A DNA stretch of 64,000 nt from Candidatus Bipolaricaulota bacterium (GTDB lineage: Bacteria; Bipolaricaulota; Bipolaricaulia; Bipolaricaulales; Bipolaricaulaceae): assembly GCA_025060415.1 (NCBI GenBank), contig JANXBT010000002.1, positions 248,001 through 312,000 on the forward strand, read 5' to 3'. Under the pieces are notes generated by a model that saw nothing but the letters and a program-made list of their open reading frames with translations, ran no database searches and was not told the origin of the DNA. This document shows, in pieces, positions 23,720 to 30,913 of this stretch; within the stretch, counting starts at the first letter, position 1, and the number at the start of each line of letters is the position of its first letter. Both the position numbers and the translations under genes were made by a program.

Positions 23720-26590
23720 TCAGGGGCGGACCTCGAGGGGGTACTGGGTGCGGCCCGCGAGGCCCGCGGAGTCCACCACCGTGAGGCTCACCAAATAGAG
23801 CCCCGGCGCGGGGAAGGCCCAGGTGGCCCGCACGCCCTCCGCATCGGCCACCCCGTCGTCGTCGAAGTCCCAAAGGTACGCCACGATCGCGGCGCCCTGG
23901 AAGGCCTGGGAGGGCGAGCCGTCGAAGAGGACGGGCTCGCCGGCCCGGGGGACGAGGGGCGCCCAGGTGAACTCCGCCAGGGGCGGCTGGATCACGATCA
24001 CCGGCCGGGGCCGCTCCCGCACCCCAAAGGCCACCTCCTTGCGCTCCCCAGCCGCCAGCTCCAGCTCCAAAGCGGCGGGGGTGGTGGGCTCATGCCGGGG
24101 CGGCAGGGCCTCCCCGACCAGCTCCACCCGGTACCGCCCCGGGAGGAGCTCCGGCCAGGCGAAGCGCCCCGCGGCGTCCGCCAGGACCTCCACGGCCCTG
24201 CCGTCCGGGGAGAGGATGCGCACGTAGGCCCGAGGAAAGCCAGGCTCGCCCGGCCCCCGCACCCCGTCGCCGTCCTGGTCCAGGAAAACCCAACCGCTCA
24301 GCCCCGCCAGGGGCAGGAGGGGCAGGAGGAGCTCCGTCCTCTGGCCGGGCGCCAACGTGACCGGGAACTCGGGGGTGGGGGCGGCGTAGCCCGCGGGGGC
24401 GCGGGCCACCCGCACGCGGTAGGTCCCCGGCGGCCGGCCCGGGAACCGGAACTCCCCCTCCTTCCCCGTGGCGACCTGCAGGTCGTCCAGGGCGAGGACG
24501 GCGCCGGGAAGCCCGGGCTCGCCGGGATCCCGGCGGCCGTTTCCGTTCTGGTCCGCAAAGACCACCCCGGAAAGGGCCCCAAAGGCGGGCAAAAACGGGG
24601 GCGCCCAGGCGAAACCGTAGGCGAACTCCAAGAAGGCGCCCACGCGCACGGGCTGCGCCCCCTCCCCCCAGCGCGCCTCCGCCCCCAGCCGCAACGTCAG
24701 GGCTCCCGCCGGCTGGAGCCCCACCTCGGCCCGGGCCACCCCGCCCCCCCTCCCATACCCCCAGGAAAGCCACAGCCTCTCCTCCACCGCAAGGGCGAAG
24801 GTGGCCTCGTCCTGCACCCGCTCCTCCTCCGGGGTGGAAAACCGGGCCTGACGGAACTCCAGCGCGGCCATGACGCGCGGGGAGAACCGGAGGTTCAGCC
24901 ACTCCCGGAACTCCAGGCGGGCGGAGCTGCGGCGGGAAACGGGGTCGAACAGGCGGGTGTACGCGCCCTGGGCGCCCAGGGTGAACCCCGCCAGGGCGAA
25001 GGCGGCCAGGGCCTCGGCGCGGGCCGTGCGCTCGTCCGCGGAGGGGGGGCGGGCGAGGTCCGCCGCCCGCCGCAGCGCCAGGGCCAGGCCCAGCCGCAGC
25101 GGCACCCCCTCCGGGAAGAAGTCCCAACCCGCTTGGACCCCTTGCCAGGCGCGCGGGGCGGGGGAAAGGCCGCGCAGGTCATCGCGCTGCCACTCGACGG
25201 CGAAGCGGAAGCCCGCCTCCTCCGTGCCCAGCCGGCCGGAAACGAGGAGCCCGGCGCGGTCCGGCGTGAGGGCGGGAAAGCCCGGGTCGACGGCGTATGC
25301 CCGGGCCTCCAAAAGAAAAAGCTCGGGGAGCTCCCAGGTGAGGCGCATTTCCCCGGCGAAGCGGGTGAGGCCGTGCACGCGGGCCGCGCCGCCCTCGGCC
25401 CGGAACCGCACCCCCTCCAGAACCTGCAGCGCAAGCCACACCGCGCCGGCCTGGCGGTGGAGCCCGGAGCCGCGCTCCTCGCGGTAGGCGCCGCCGGCCT
25501 CCCCCCACGCGCCCCGCAGGCCCACCCGCCCGCCCGCCCGGCCCTGCTCCCCCTCCCAGCCCGCGCCCAGGGCCAGGCCCACCCCCGCAAGGGTGAGCTC
25601 CGCGCCCACGCCCCAAAAGCCCAGGCCGGAAAGGAGGGAGTTCAGGGCCAAGCTGACCCGGCCCGCCTGCGCCCGCACCGTGTCCGTCACGTAGGCGGCC
25701 TGGAAATCGAGGAGTTGGAAGGGCTGGGGCGCCCAGGGGCCGGCCCAGCGGGCGGAAAGCTCCAGGGCCCCCTCGAGCACCGCCCCCCGGCCGGCCACGC
25801 CCAGGAAGGAGGTGCCGGACCCAGCCAGGAACTCGTAGGCCAGGCGGGCCCGCCCCTCCATGGCCAGCTCCGCGTACAGCTGCACGGGCACGCGCTCGGG
25901 CCCGGGAGGAAGGACCTCGATGTACCAAGCGGTGCGGGCCTCCACCGCAGGGGCGAGGCCGGAGCGGGCCGTGGCCAGCACCACCTCCCGGCCCGGCCGC
26001 GCCGCCCCAGGTATGGCCACGCTCACCCGGACCTCCCCGGCCTCCCCGGGGGCCAAGGGCAGCTCGCGGGGACGCACCTCCACCCCCCAGCCCGAGGCAG
26101 TGCGCACCTCGAGCCCCACGCGGTCCAGGGCGTTGCCTTGATTCACCACGCGCAAGACGAAGGTCAAGGTCTCGCCGGGCGGGGCGGCCTGGGAGGGCGG
26201 CGCCTCGAGGGCCAGGGCGGCCACGGCCTCCACCTCCACGGGGGCCTCGACCACCGCCTCCTCCCCGTCCCCGCGCAGGCGGAGGCGCACCGTGTACGCC
26301 CCGCCGCTCGCCGTGCGGGGGAGGTGGAGGGTGAGGAAGAGGAAGTCCTCCTCGCCCGGGCCGAGGACGAGGGCTTCGGGCAGGCCCAGGGCCTCCCAGC
26401 CCGGGGGGAGCTCCGGGCGCACCTGGATCCGCAAGGGGGCGGGGGAGCGGTTCGCGATCCGCCACACGTGGACCACCAGCTCCCCGGGGCGGGCGGCCGC
26501 GGGCGGGGAAAGGCGCTGCACCGCAAGGCCCTGGCCGAGGGCGAGGGCGCCCCAGAGGACGAGGGGGAGGAGCCGCCGCATCCCCCTCAT
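23720..26590 (-). CDS. large usher-like surface protein: NEW3-type, beta-barrel, CNA_B-like and PKD regions
   Basis: 956 residues, signal peptide (about 1-23). Residues 25-230 hold two Ig-like NEW3-type units (GNALDRVGLEVRTASGWGVEV..LPLAPGEAGEV). Residues about 235-665 are strongly amphipathic beta with many aromatic and Gly residues, consistent with an outer-membrane barrel. Two CNA_B/SdrD-B-like units follow (from about 672 and 765), each with a calcium-loop-like DxNGxGxxDPGEPG motif, then a PKD domain (about 868-956). Last gene of the riboswitch operon. By position after pilin-like and chaperone-like genes I infer an usher or assembly platform; a surface anchor or adhesin is the alternative. 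ATG 26590 or 26581 may start it. Confidence 0.65.
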   Translation of the reverse strand: MRGMRRLLPLVLWGALALGQGLAVQRLSPPAAARPGELVVHVWRIANRSPAPLRIQVRPELPPGWEALGLPEALVLGPGEEDFLFLTLHLPRTASGGAYTVRLRLRGDGEEAVVEAPVEVEAVAALALEAPPSQAAPPGETLTFVLRVVNQGNALDRVGLEVRTASGWGVEVRPRELPLAPGEAGEVRVSVAIPGAARPGREVVLATARSGLAPAVEARTAWYIEVLPPGPERVPVQLYAELAMEGRARLAYEFLAGSGTSFLGVAGRGAVLEGALELSARWAGPWAPQPFQLLDFQAAYVTDTVRAQAGRVSLALNSLLSGLGFWGVGAELTLAGVGLALGAGWEGEQGRAGGRVGLRGAWGEAGGAYREERGSGLHRQAGAVWLALQVLEGVRFRAEGGAARVHGLTRFAGEMRLTWELPELFLLEARAYAVDPGFPALTPDRAGLLVSGRLGTEEAGFRFAVEWQRDDLRGLSPAPRAWQGVQAGWDFFPEGVPLRLGLALALRRAADLARPPSADERTARAEALAAFALAGFTLGAQGAYTRLFDPVSRRSSARLEFREWLNLRFSPRVMAALEFRQARFSTPEEERVQDEATFALAVEERLWLSWGYGRGGGVARAEVGLQPAGALTLRLGAEARWGEGAQPVRVGAFLEFAYGFAWAPPFLPAFGALSGVVFADQNGNGRRDPGEPGLPGAVLALDDLQVATGKEGEFRFPGRPPGTYRVRVARAPAGYAAPTPEFPVTLAPGQRTELLLPLLPLAGLSGWVFLDQDGDGVRGPGEPGFPRAYVRILSPDGRAVEVLADAAGRFAWPELLPGRYRVELVGEALPPRHEPTTPAALELELAAGERKEVAFGVRERPRPVIVIQPPLAEFTWAPLVPRAGEPVLFDGSPSQAFQGAAIVAYLWDFDDDGVADAEGVRATWAFPAPGLYLVSLTVVDSAGLAGRTQYPLEVRP

Positions 26591-26659
26591 TGTGGGGGCG
26601 CACGGCCCGTGCCCAGGGGAGCCCGGTGCGGTTTTCGGGGGAACTTTGGCCCGGCCGGC

Positions 26660-27658
26660 TCAGGGGGACAGCCTGCGCCGCAAAAGCTTCAGGTCTTCTT
26701 CGTCCACGACCCCGTCGTTGGTGAAGTCGAAGGCCCGGAGGTTGGCGCGCACCGCGGGGCTGGCGAGGTGGCGGGCGAGCAGCTCGGCGTCGGCTTCGGT
26801 GAGGAGCCCGTCGCCGTCCACGTCCTCATAGAAGCCGTCGCCGTCGAGGTCGCGGGGCACGCCCAGGCCGGCCTCCAGGGGGAGGAGGGAAAGGGGGCGG
26901 ACCACCCAGCGGGTGGCCAGGGCCAGGAGGGCTTCGCCGCCGTAGTCCACGGTGGCCAGCAGCTGGTACACGCCGGGGCTGGGGCGGAGGTCCGTGTCCA
27001 CGCGGATCCAGCGCTCCGCGCCGGGCAGGCAGGGCACGGGCGCGGCGCTGGCCTCGGCCACGGTGCGGCCCTGCACGTCCACCACCCGCAGCGTGGCCTT
27101 CACCTCCCGCAGGTTCCGGGGGCCCGTGTTGGCGAACTTCACCCAGGCCCAGAGGGGGTTGAGGCCGCGCACCTCCAGGCCGCGCAGCTCGCCCCGGGCC
27201 GGCGCCGGCTCCACCGTGACGTAGACCTTGATGCCGATGCGGCGGGTCACGGTGACGAGGATCCCCTGGTAGGGGACGAGGCGGGGCTCGCCCTGCACGA
27301 ACACGATGGTCCAGTAGGTGCCGGGCGGGGTCCCCGGCGGCACCTGCACCGTGCCCTGGACCTCGCGGACCTCGCCGGGGCCGAGGACGAAGGAGGTGGG
27401 CAGGACGGCGGTCCAGGCGGAGGCGGAGCGGCCGACGGTCCCGGGCGGGTAGAACCGGTTCTCCCCGAATTCGTCGCGGTCCCAATCGCCGAGGTAGAGG
27501 ACGATCTGCTCGGGCTGGGGGAGCTCGTTGCGCACCAGGAAGGAAAAGGCGAGGGTGACGCCGGGCCGGGCCGTGAGGTCCACCTCCAGGAGGTTCACCT
27601 CGAAGGCCGCGCCCAGCAAGCCCACCAGGAGAACGCCCGCCGCCAGGATGCGTTTCAT
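26660..27658 (-). CDS. periplasmic Ig-fold chaperone-like protein with dockerin-like C-terminus
   Basis: 332 residues from ATG 27658 (signal peptide about 1-18; the longer upstream frame runs into the previous gene). Two beta-sandwich domains follow. The first (about 20-125: FLVRNELPQPEQIVLYLGD, LGPGEVREVQGTVQVPPGTPPGTYWTIVF) resembles PapD-like or DUF916-like domains; the second spans about 130-260. The last 65 residues hold two EF-hand-like loops (DLDGDGFYEDVDGDG and DFTNDGVVDEEDLKLLRRRL), a dockerin type I pattern. Placed between the adhesin-like and barrel genes, so a subunit chaperone is inferred. The dockerin-like tail would be unusual for a chaperone; it may instead be a calcium-binding surface subunit. 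Confidence 0.65.
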   Translation of the reverse strand: MKRILAAGVLLVGLLGAAFEVNLLEVDLTARPGVTLAFSFLVRNELPQPEQIVLYLGDWDRDEFGENRFYPPGTVGRSASAWTAVLPTSFVLGPGEVREVQGTVQVPPGTPPGTYWTIVFVQGEPRLVPYQGILVTVTRRIGIKVYVTVEPAPARGELRGLEVRGLNPLWAWVKFANTGPRNLREVKATLRVVDVQGRTVAEASAAPVPCLPGAERWIRVDTDLRPSPGVYQLLATVDYGGEALLALATRWVVRPLSLLPLEAGLGVPRDLDGDGFYEDVDGDGLLTEADAELLARHLASPAVRANLRAFDFTNDGVVDEEDLKLLRRRLSP

Positions 27659-27699
27659 ACGGGCCGAATGTTCGGGGAAAGGGGGCCGCGGGACAAGGA

Positions 27700-28629
27700 C
27701 TAGGGGACGACGAGGGTGTAGCGGAAGTCCAGGGCGTAGGTGCCGGGCCAGGTGGTGTCGTAGTCCACAAGGAGGCGGAAGCTCAGGGCGAGCTTGGCCC
27801 AGCCGGCGGTGCCCTTGGCCACCGCCCGCTCGGAAACGGAAAGGGGGAGGAACCCCTGCTCCACCGGGCTTGCGGAGCCCCCCGCGGCCTCCACCCGCCA
27901 AAGGAGGTGGCCGCAGGGCTTCTTGGGGTCGGGCAGGGGGCCGGTGTAGCTCCAGGTCTCCCGCGCCGCCGCGATGTACAGCACCCAGGCCACCGGGCTG
28001 TAGAGCGTCACGGCCTGGGCCTCAAGGAGGTCCCGGTAGCCCCGGTCGTAGTCCGCCAGGGTGAGCGTGCCCAGCGCCACCGTCGGGGGCTCGACCTCCA
28101 GGACGAGGCCGGTGCGGTAGTAGACGCGCACGGCCACCCAGTCCAGGTAGAGCGTGGGCCAGCGCGGGGCCCAAGCGGTGAGCCGAACCAAAAAGCGGTG
28201 CGGCGCGAGTTCCTCCGGTCGCCAGGCCCTTCCCCACAGGTCCTTGGGGCCCCCCAGGAGGAAGGTCTGCCAATAGCTCTCGATGGGGCCCGCGGTTTTG
28301 GCCGGCGTCCACGTGGCGCCCCCGTCCCCGGAAAGCTGCACCTCCAGGTAGGCCACAAAAGGCCCACCCGCGGGATGCCGCCGAACATCCAGGCGCACCT
28401 CGATCCCCAGGATCTCGGCGCTGCCCGGGATGGGGAACTCGTAGCCGAAGAAGACGTGGGTTTGGCCGGGCTCCGCCAGGGCGTAATCCGCGTCGTCGTA
28501 ATACGCGCCCTTGGGGTAGCGGAAATCCCCGTAGTCCTGGGAGGGGTTGCGCCAGCCCGTGTCCTGGGCCGCGAGGGGGAGGGCCCAAAGGGCCGCGCTC
28601 GTCAGCAGGGCCAGGACGCCGCGGCTCAT
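27700..28629 (-). CDS. two-domain adhesin-like protein with C-terminal pilin-like domain
   Basis: 309 residues, signal peptide (about 1-21). The N-terminal half (22-175) is a beta-sandwich with many aromatics (YGDFRYPKGAYYDDADYALAEPGQTHVFFGYEFPIPG), resembling carbohydrate- or surface-binding modules. The C-terminal half (about 178-309) aligns with the neighbouring 172-residue protein: VALGTLTLADYDRGYRD against INFGALTIADYDAGYKD, and DYDTTWPGTYALDFRYTLVVP against SWDNDVAGDYSLGFTYTLTAP. A receptor-binding domain joined to a pilin-like domain is the architecture of tip adhesins of chaperone-usher pili. No Shine-Dalgarno is visible before ATG 28629. Confidence 0.68.
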   Translation of the reverse strand: MSRGVLALLTSAALWALPLAAQDTGWRNPSQDYGDFRYPKGAYYDDADYALAEPGQTHVFFGYEFPIPGSAEILGIEVRLDVRRHPAGGPFVAYLEVQLSGDGGATWTPAKTAGPIESYWQTFLLGGPKDLWGRAWRPEELAPHRFLVRLTAWAPRWPTLYLDWVAVRVYYRTGLVLEVEPPTVALGTLTLADYDRGYRDLLEAQAVTLYSPVAWVLYIAAARETWSYTGPLPDPKKPCGHLLWRVEAAGGSASPVEQGFLPLSVSERAVAKGTAGWAKLALSFRLLVDYDTTWPGTYALDFRYTLVVP

Positions 28630-28642
28630 AAAGAAAGGTTAA

Positions 28643-28677
28643 GGGCAGCCCGGCTCGTTGGGGGAACCGGGCTGCCC
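28643..28677 (-). promoter_or_regulatory. intercistronic hairpin between pilin-like and adhesin-like genes
   Basis: Perfect 11-bp inverted repeat GGGCAGCCCGG/CCGGGCTGCCC with a 13-nt loop, 13 bp after the pilin-like stop and followed on the minus strand by TTAACCTTTCTTT just before the next ATG. It may attenuate transcription or protect the upstream mRNA, lowering adhesin relative to pilin. Confidence 0.7.
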
Positions 28678-28690
28678 GTTCCACGCGGGG

Positions 28691-29209
28691 TCACGGCGCG
28701 GTGAGGGTGTAGGTGAAGCCCAGGGAGTAGTCGCCGGCCACATCGTTGTCCCAGCTCACCAGGACCCGGAAGTCCATGGTGTGCTGGAAGTTCCCGCCCG
28801 GCAGTCCCTGGGCGAGGGTGAACCCGCCCACGGTGAGGCCGGTGAGGGTGTTCAGGTAGTAGGTGATGCGGCCGGGCCGGTTCACGGAGGCCACGCGCAG
28901 CAGGAGGTCGCTAGCGGGCTTGGCCCACGGCCCCGTCCAGGTGGCGCTGTTGGCGGCCACCGTGAGCGTCCAGGGCCGGTTGCTCCACACGTACACGATC
29001 TGCGCCCCCACGGCGTCCTTGTAGCCGGCGTCGTAGTCCGCGATCGTCAGGGCGCCGAAGTTGATGGTGGACACGTTGACCTCCAGGCGGATCAGGGTCG
29101 GCACGTAGAACACCGCCGTGGAGTTCGCCGTCACGCTCGTCTGAGCCATCCCGCTCACCACACCCATAACCCCAGCCACCAAAACCGCCAAAACCTTCAA
29201 GCTCTTCAT
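28691..29209 (-). CDS. pilin-like secreted protein (candidate major subunit)
   Basis: 172 residues, signal peptide (MKSLKVLAVLVAGVMGVVSG, cleavage near AQT). The mature protein is one beta-sandwich: VPTLIRLEVNVSTINFGALTIADYDAGYKD, a WSNRPWTLTV strand, and a C-terminal FTYTLTAP strand that could act as donor or terminal strand. The S-N-x-P-W motif recurs in the 148-residue neighbour and as S-P-V-A-W in the adhesin-like protein. Its start has GGAGG at 6-nt spacing, and this Shine-Dalgarno is part of a helix that competes with the P1 of the upstream c-di-GMP aptamer. Codons are biased as for an abundant protein. Pilin assignment rests on size, fold pattern and context. Confidence 0.68.
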   Translation of the reverse strand: MKSLKVLAVLVAGVMGVVSGMAQTSVTANSTAVFYVPTLIRLEVNVSTINFGALTIADYDAGYKDAVGAQIVYVWSNRPWTLTVAANSATWTGPWAKPASDLLLRVASVNRPGRITYYLNTLTGLTVGGFTLAQGLPGGNFQHTMDFRVLVSWDNDVAGDYSLGFTYTLTAP

Positions 29210-29275
29210 CGAGCACCTCCAAGAGAAGTGGGTTTACCGGGCCTTTGCCCGGGATTTGGCGCTTCTCTTGGGGTG
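29210..29275 (-). promoter_or_regulatory. expression platform of the proximal c-di-GMP riboswitch
   Basis: On the minus strand CACCCCAAGAGAAG (29262-29275) can pair with CTTCTCTTGGAGGTG (29214-29228) leaving one bulged A; this helix hides the Shine-Dalgarno GGAGG (29216-29220). The same CACCCCAA (29268-29275) is the 3' arm of aptamer P1. A small hairpin CCGGGC/GCCCGG lies in between. Ligand binding should free the Shine-Dalgarno: predicted translational ON switch. Confidence 0.7.
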
Positions 29276-29358
29276 CTTCGGCAGCCCAGCCGTCCCTGAG
29301 GGACCTGCGGCTTTGCGCCCCCGCCTTGCGGCGGGTTTGCCTTTATCGGTCACCCCAA
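29268..29358 (-). promoter_or_regulatory. c-di-GMP-I (GEMM-I) riboswitch, proximal copy, upstream of the pilin-like gene
   Basis: Minus strand. The GEMM-I core is clear: GATAAAGGCAAACC, a P2 stem CGCC-GCAA-GGCG with GNRA tetraloop, GGGGCGCAAAGCC, a short P3 (GTCCC/GGGAC) and GGCTGGGCTGCCGA. P1 is 8 perfect base pairs, TTGGGGTG with CACCCCAA. The base before GCAAACC, equivalent to G20 of the Vc2 aptamer, is G, which favours c-di-GMP over cGAMP. Its core differs from the distal copy at a single base. Confidence 0.9.
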
Positions 29359-29399
29359 ATCCGCGGTTTTCCCGTCGGCTCTCACCCCCCTCTTGCGAG

Positions 29400-29846
29400 T
29401 CAGGGGCTCTTGGGCCCAAGACCCCCGATCCGGAGCACGAGGCGGAATCCCCGTGCCGAGGGATTACCAAATTTTATCCGCAAAAGCACCTCGTGCTTGC
29501 CCGCCCGGCCCGCGAGGAGGGGGACTTCTTCCGTGGTCACCGCCACCTCCGGGCCGCCCGCCACCGCCACGCGCAGCTCGGCGCGGTCCTCGTCGAGGAC
29601 CCGCGCCGTCACCGCCCAGGGAACGTTGCTCTTCACCTCCAGGGGGACGAGGAGGGCCTCGGCGCCCAGGTCCTCGGGGGAAAACACAAGCAGGAGCTCC
29701 TGGCCCACGAGGTTCCGTCCGGGGAGGGCGAGGACGCTGAGGGCGGGGATGGAGAGGGACACGGAGGTGGTACGGGATACGCTGGTCCCCACGCCCCCGA
29801 GGCTCAACGCCCCTACCATGGCCACAAGCAGCCAGATCCTGGCCAT
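29400..29846 (-). CDS. small pilin-like secreted protein, first gene of the riboswitch operon
   Basis: 148 residues with a signal peptide (MARIWLLVAMVGALSLGG). The mature part is beta-rich and carries VKSNVPWAVTARV, matching the S-N-x-P-W strand of the 172-residue pilin-like protein, and ends in strands HEVLLRIKF and FRLVLRI. It may be a minor or regulatory subunit. The ATG (29846) lies only 3 nt after the conserved end of a c-di-GMP aptamer and inside its P1 helix; no Shine-Dalgarno is visible. The signal peptide supports this start; the next Met (residue 10) would destroy it. Confidence 0.65.
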   Translation of the reverse strand: MARIWLLVAMVGALSLGGVGTSVSRTTSVSLSIPALSVLALPGRNLVGQELLLVFSPEDLGAEALLVPLEVKSNVPWAVTARVLDEDRAELRVAVAGGPEVAVTTEEVPLLAGRAGKHEVLLRIKFGNPSARGFRLVLRIGGLGPKSP

Positions 29847-29930
29847 TCTTCGGCAGCCCAGCCGTCCCGGAGGGACCTGCGGCTTTGCGCCCCCGCCTTG
29901 CGGCGGGTTTGCCTTTATCGGAAGGCCAGG
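29838..29930 (-). promoter_or_regulatory. c-di-GMP-I (GEMM-I) riboswitch, distal copy, P1 covering a start codon
   Basis: Minus strand. Same core as the proximal copy; bases 29848-29921 match 29276-29349 at 73 of 74 positions. P1 pairs CCTGGCCTTC (29921-29930) with GAATGGCCAGG (29838-29848, one bulge), so the ATG of the 148-residue gene is inside P1. An alternative upstream hairpin pairs ATCGGAAG (29935-29942) with CTTCCGAT (29917-29924) and would break P1. Ligand binding should therefore close the start codon: predicted OFF switch. Confidence 0.88.
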
Positions 29931-29996
29931 CGGTCTTCCGATTCCCTAGGCTGCCCGGCTCACCCCCTTTGCCCGGCGGTTCCGCCGGGCCTTTCC

Positions 29997-30024
29997 ATTA
30001 TAAACCAGTGGAAAGTGGTGTCAA
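29997..30024 (-). promoter_or_regulatory. promoter of the c-di-GMP-controlled operon
   Basis: TTGACA, 16-bp spacer, TATAAT on the minus strand, just after the stop of the TPR gene. Transcription would start near 29990; the leader first forms a GCCCGGCGG/CCGCCGGGC hairpin (29971-29990) and then the distal aptamer. Confidence 0.85.
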
Positions 30025-30035
30025 GGGATGGAGGC

Positions 30036-30872
30036 TCAGGGGCAGGCCCCCGCCAGCGCCGCCGCCCGCCGCCGGGCCAACGCGTTGTAAAACGGGCACG
30101 CCTCCACCCCCCAGCCCGCCCCCTCCCGCCGCAAGGCCTCCCGCACCAGCGCGCACAACAGCTCCCCCTCCCCCGCCCGCTTGGCCCAGTGCTCCGCAAA
30201 GTCCACGTAGTTCTGGAGGAAGTCCGGGGCCAGCGCCAGGGCCCGCCGGAACTCCCGCTCCGCCCGGGCGAAGTCCCCGCCCAAAAAGCCCGGGGTCTGG
30301 GCCAGGAAGTTGGCGAGGGCCCGCCGCGGCCCGCCCGCCCAATACGCCTCGTCCAGCTCCACGCACCGCTCGAACGCCGCCAACACGTCCCGCGTCCCCC
30401 CGGTCAGCGCCGCCCAGTAGTGGAAGCCCAGCCACCGCCCCAGGTTGTTCCCGTACCAAAAGAGGGCCTCCACGTCCGTGCTCCCGCGCAGGGCCGCCCG
30501 CAGCCCCTCCCGCGCCTCCGCCTCCTGAAACGCGGGGTCCAGCCGGAGCGCGCGCAGCGCGTACTCCTTGCCCCGGGCGTAAGCCCTCTCCCGCTCCGCC
30601 CCCTCCGCGAGGTACCCCTCCGCGAGCTCGAACCAGGCCCGGGAAAGCCGCACCAGCACCGCCCGCACCCCCGCGGGGTCCGCCAGCTGGGGGAGGGCCT
30701 CCTCCCAAAGGCGGATGGCCTCGCGCAGCCGCCCCTCGTACGCGGCGAAATCGAACTCCCCCTGCCAGCGGTCGTACAGGGCCTCCGCGCGGGAAAGGAG
30801 CGCCTCCACGCCCCCTTGGGCGGAAGCCCAAAGGGCCAACCCCAAGAACACCGGCACGAACTGGCGCCGCAT
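30036..30872 (-). CDS. TatT-like TPR protein
   Basis: 278 residues, signal peptide (about 1-19, no lipobox Cys). Helical repeats of TPR type run through the protein (YALRALRLDPAFQEAEAREGLRAAL; AEREFRRALALAPDFLQNYVDFAEHW), and the WYGNNLGRWLGFHYWAAL segment matches the TatT family (TRAP-transporter-associated, T component). TatT forms a periplasmic trimer that may pass ligand to a TRAP binding protein, but no TRAP genes are in the window, so the role here is open. AAGGAGGGAGG precedes the ATG. Divergent from rimI. Confidence 0.7.
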   Translation of the reverse strand: MRRQFVPVFLGLALWASAQGGVEALLSRAEALYDRWQGEFDFAAYEGRLREAIRLWEEALPQLADPAGVRAVLVRLSRAWFELAEGYLAEGAERERAYARGKEYALRALRLDPAFQEAEAREGLRAALRGSTDVEALFWYGNNLGRWLGFHYWAALTGGTRDVLAAFERCVELDEAYWAGGPRRALANFLAQTPGFLGGDFARAEREFRRALALAPDFLQNYVDFAEHWAKRAGEGELLCALVREALRREGAGWGVEACPFYNALARRRAAALAGACP

Positions 30873-30901
30873 CCTCCCTCCTTGTACGCCGATCCTACCC
30901 G

Positions 30902-30907
30902 TACAAT
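30902..30907 (+). promoter_or_regulatory. -10 element of rimI
   Basis: TACAAT, 6 nt, GTG. Leaderless geometry with no Shine-Dalgarno; the -35 region is poor. Confidence 0.5.
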
Positions 30908-30913
30908 GGGGCG

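Noticed and set aside
24092-27703. 1203-codon open frame on the plus strand across the fibre operon
   Set aside because: Antisense shadow caused by high GC; the minus strand there has signal peptides, domain motifs and sensible starts.
29971-29990. GCCCGGCGG/CCGCCGGGC hairpin as terminator of the TPR gene
   Set aside because: It lies downstream of the operon promoter and has no T-tract on the minus strand, so it is more likely part of the leader.
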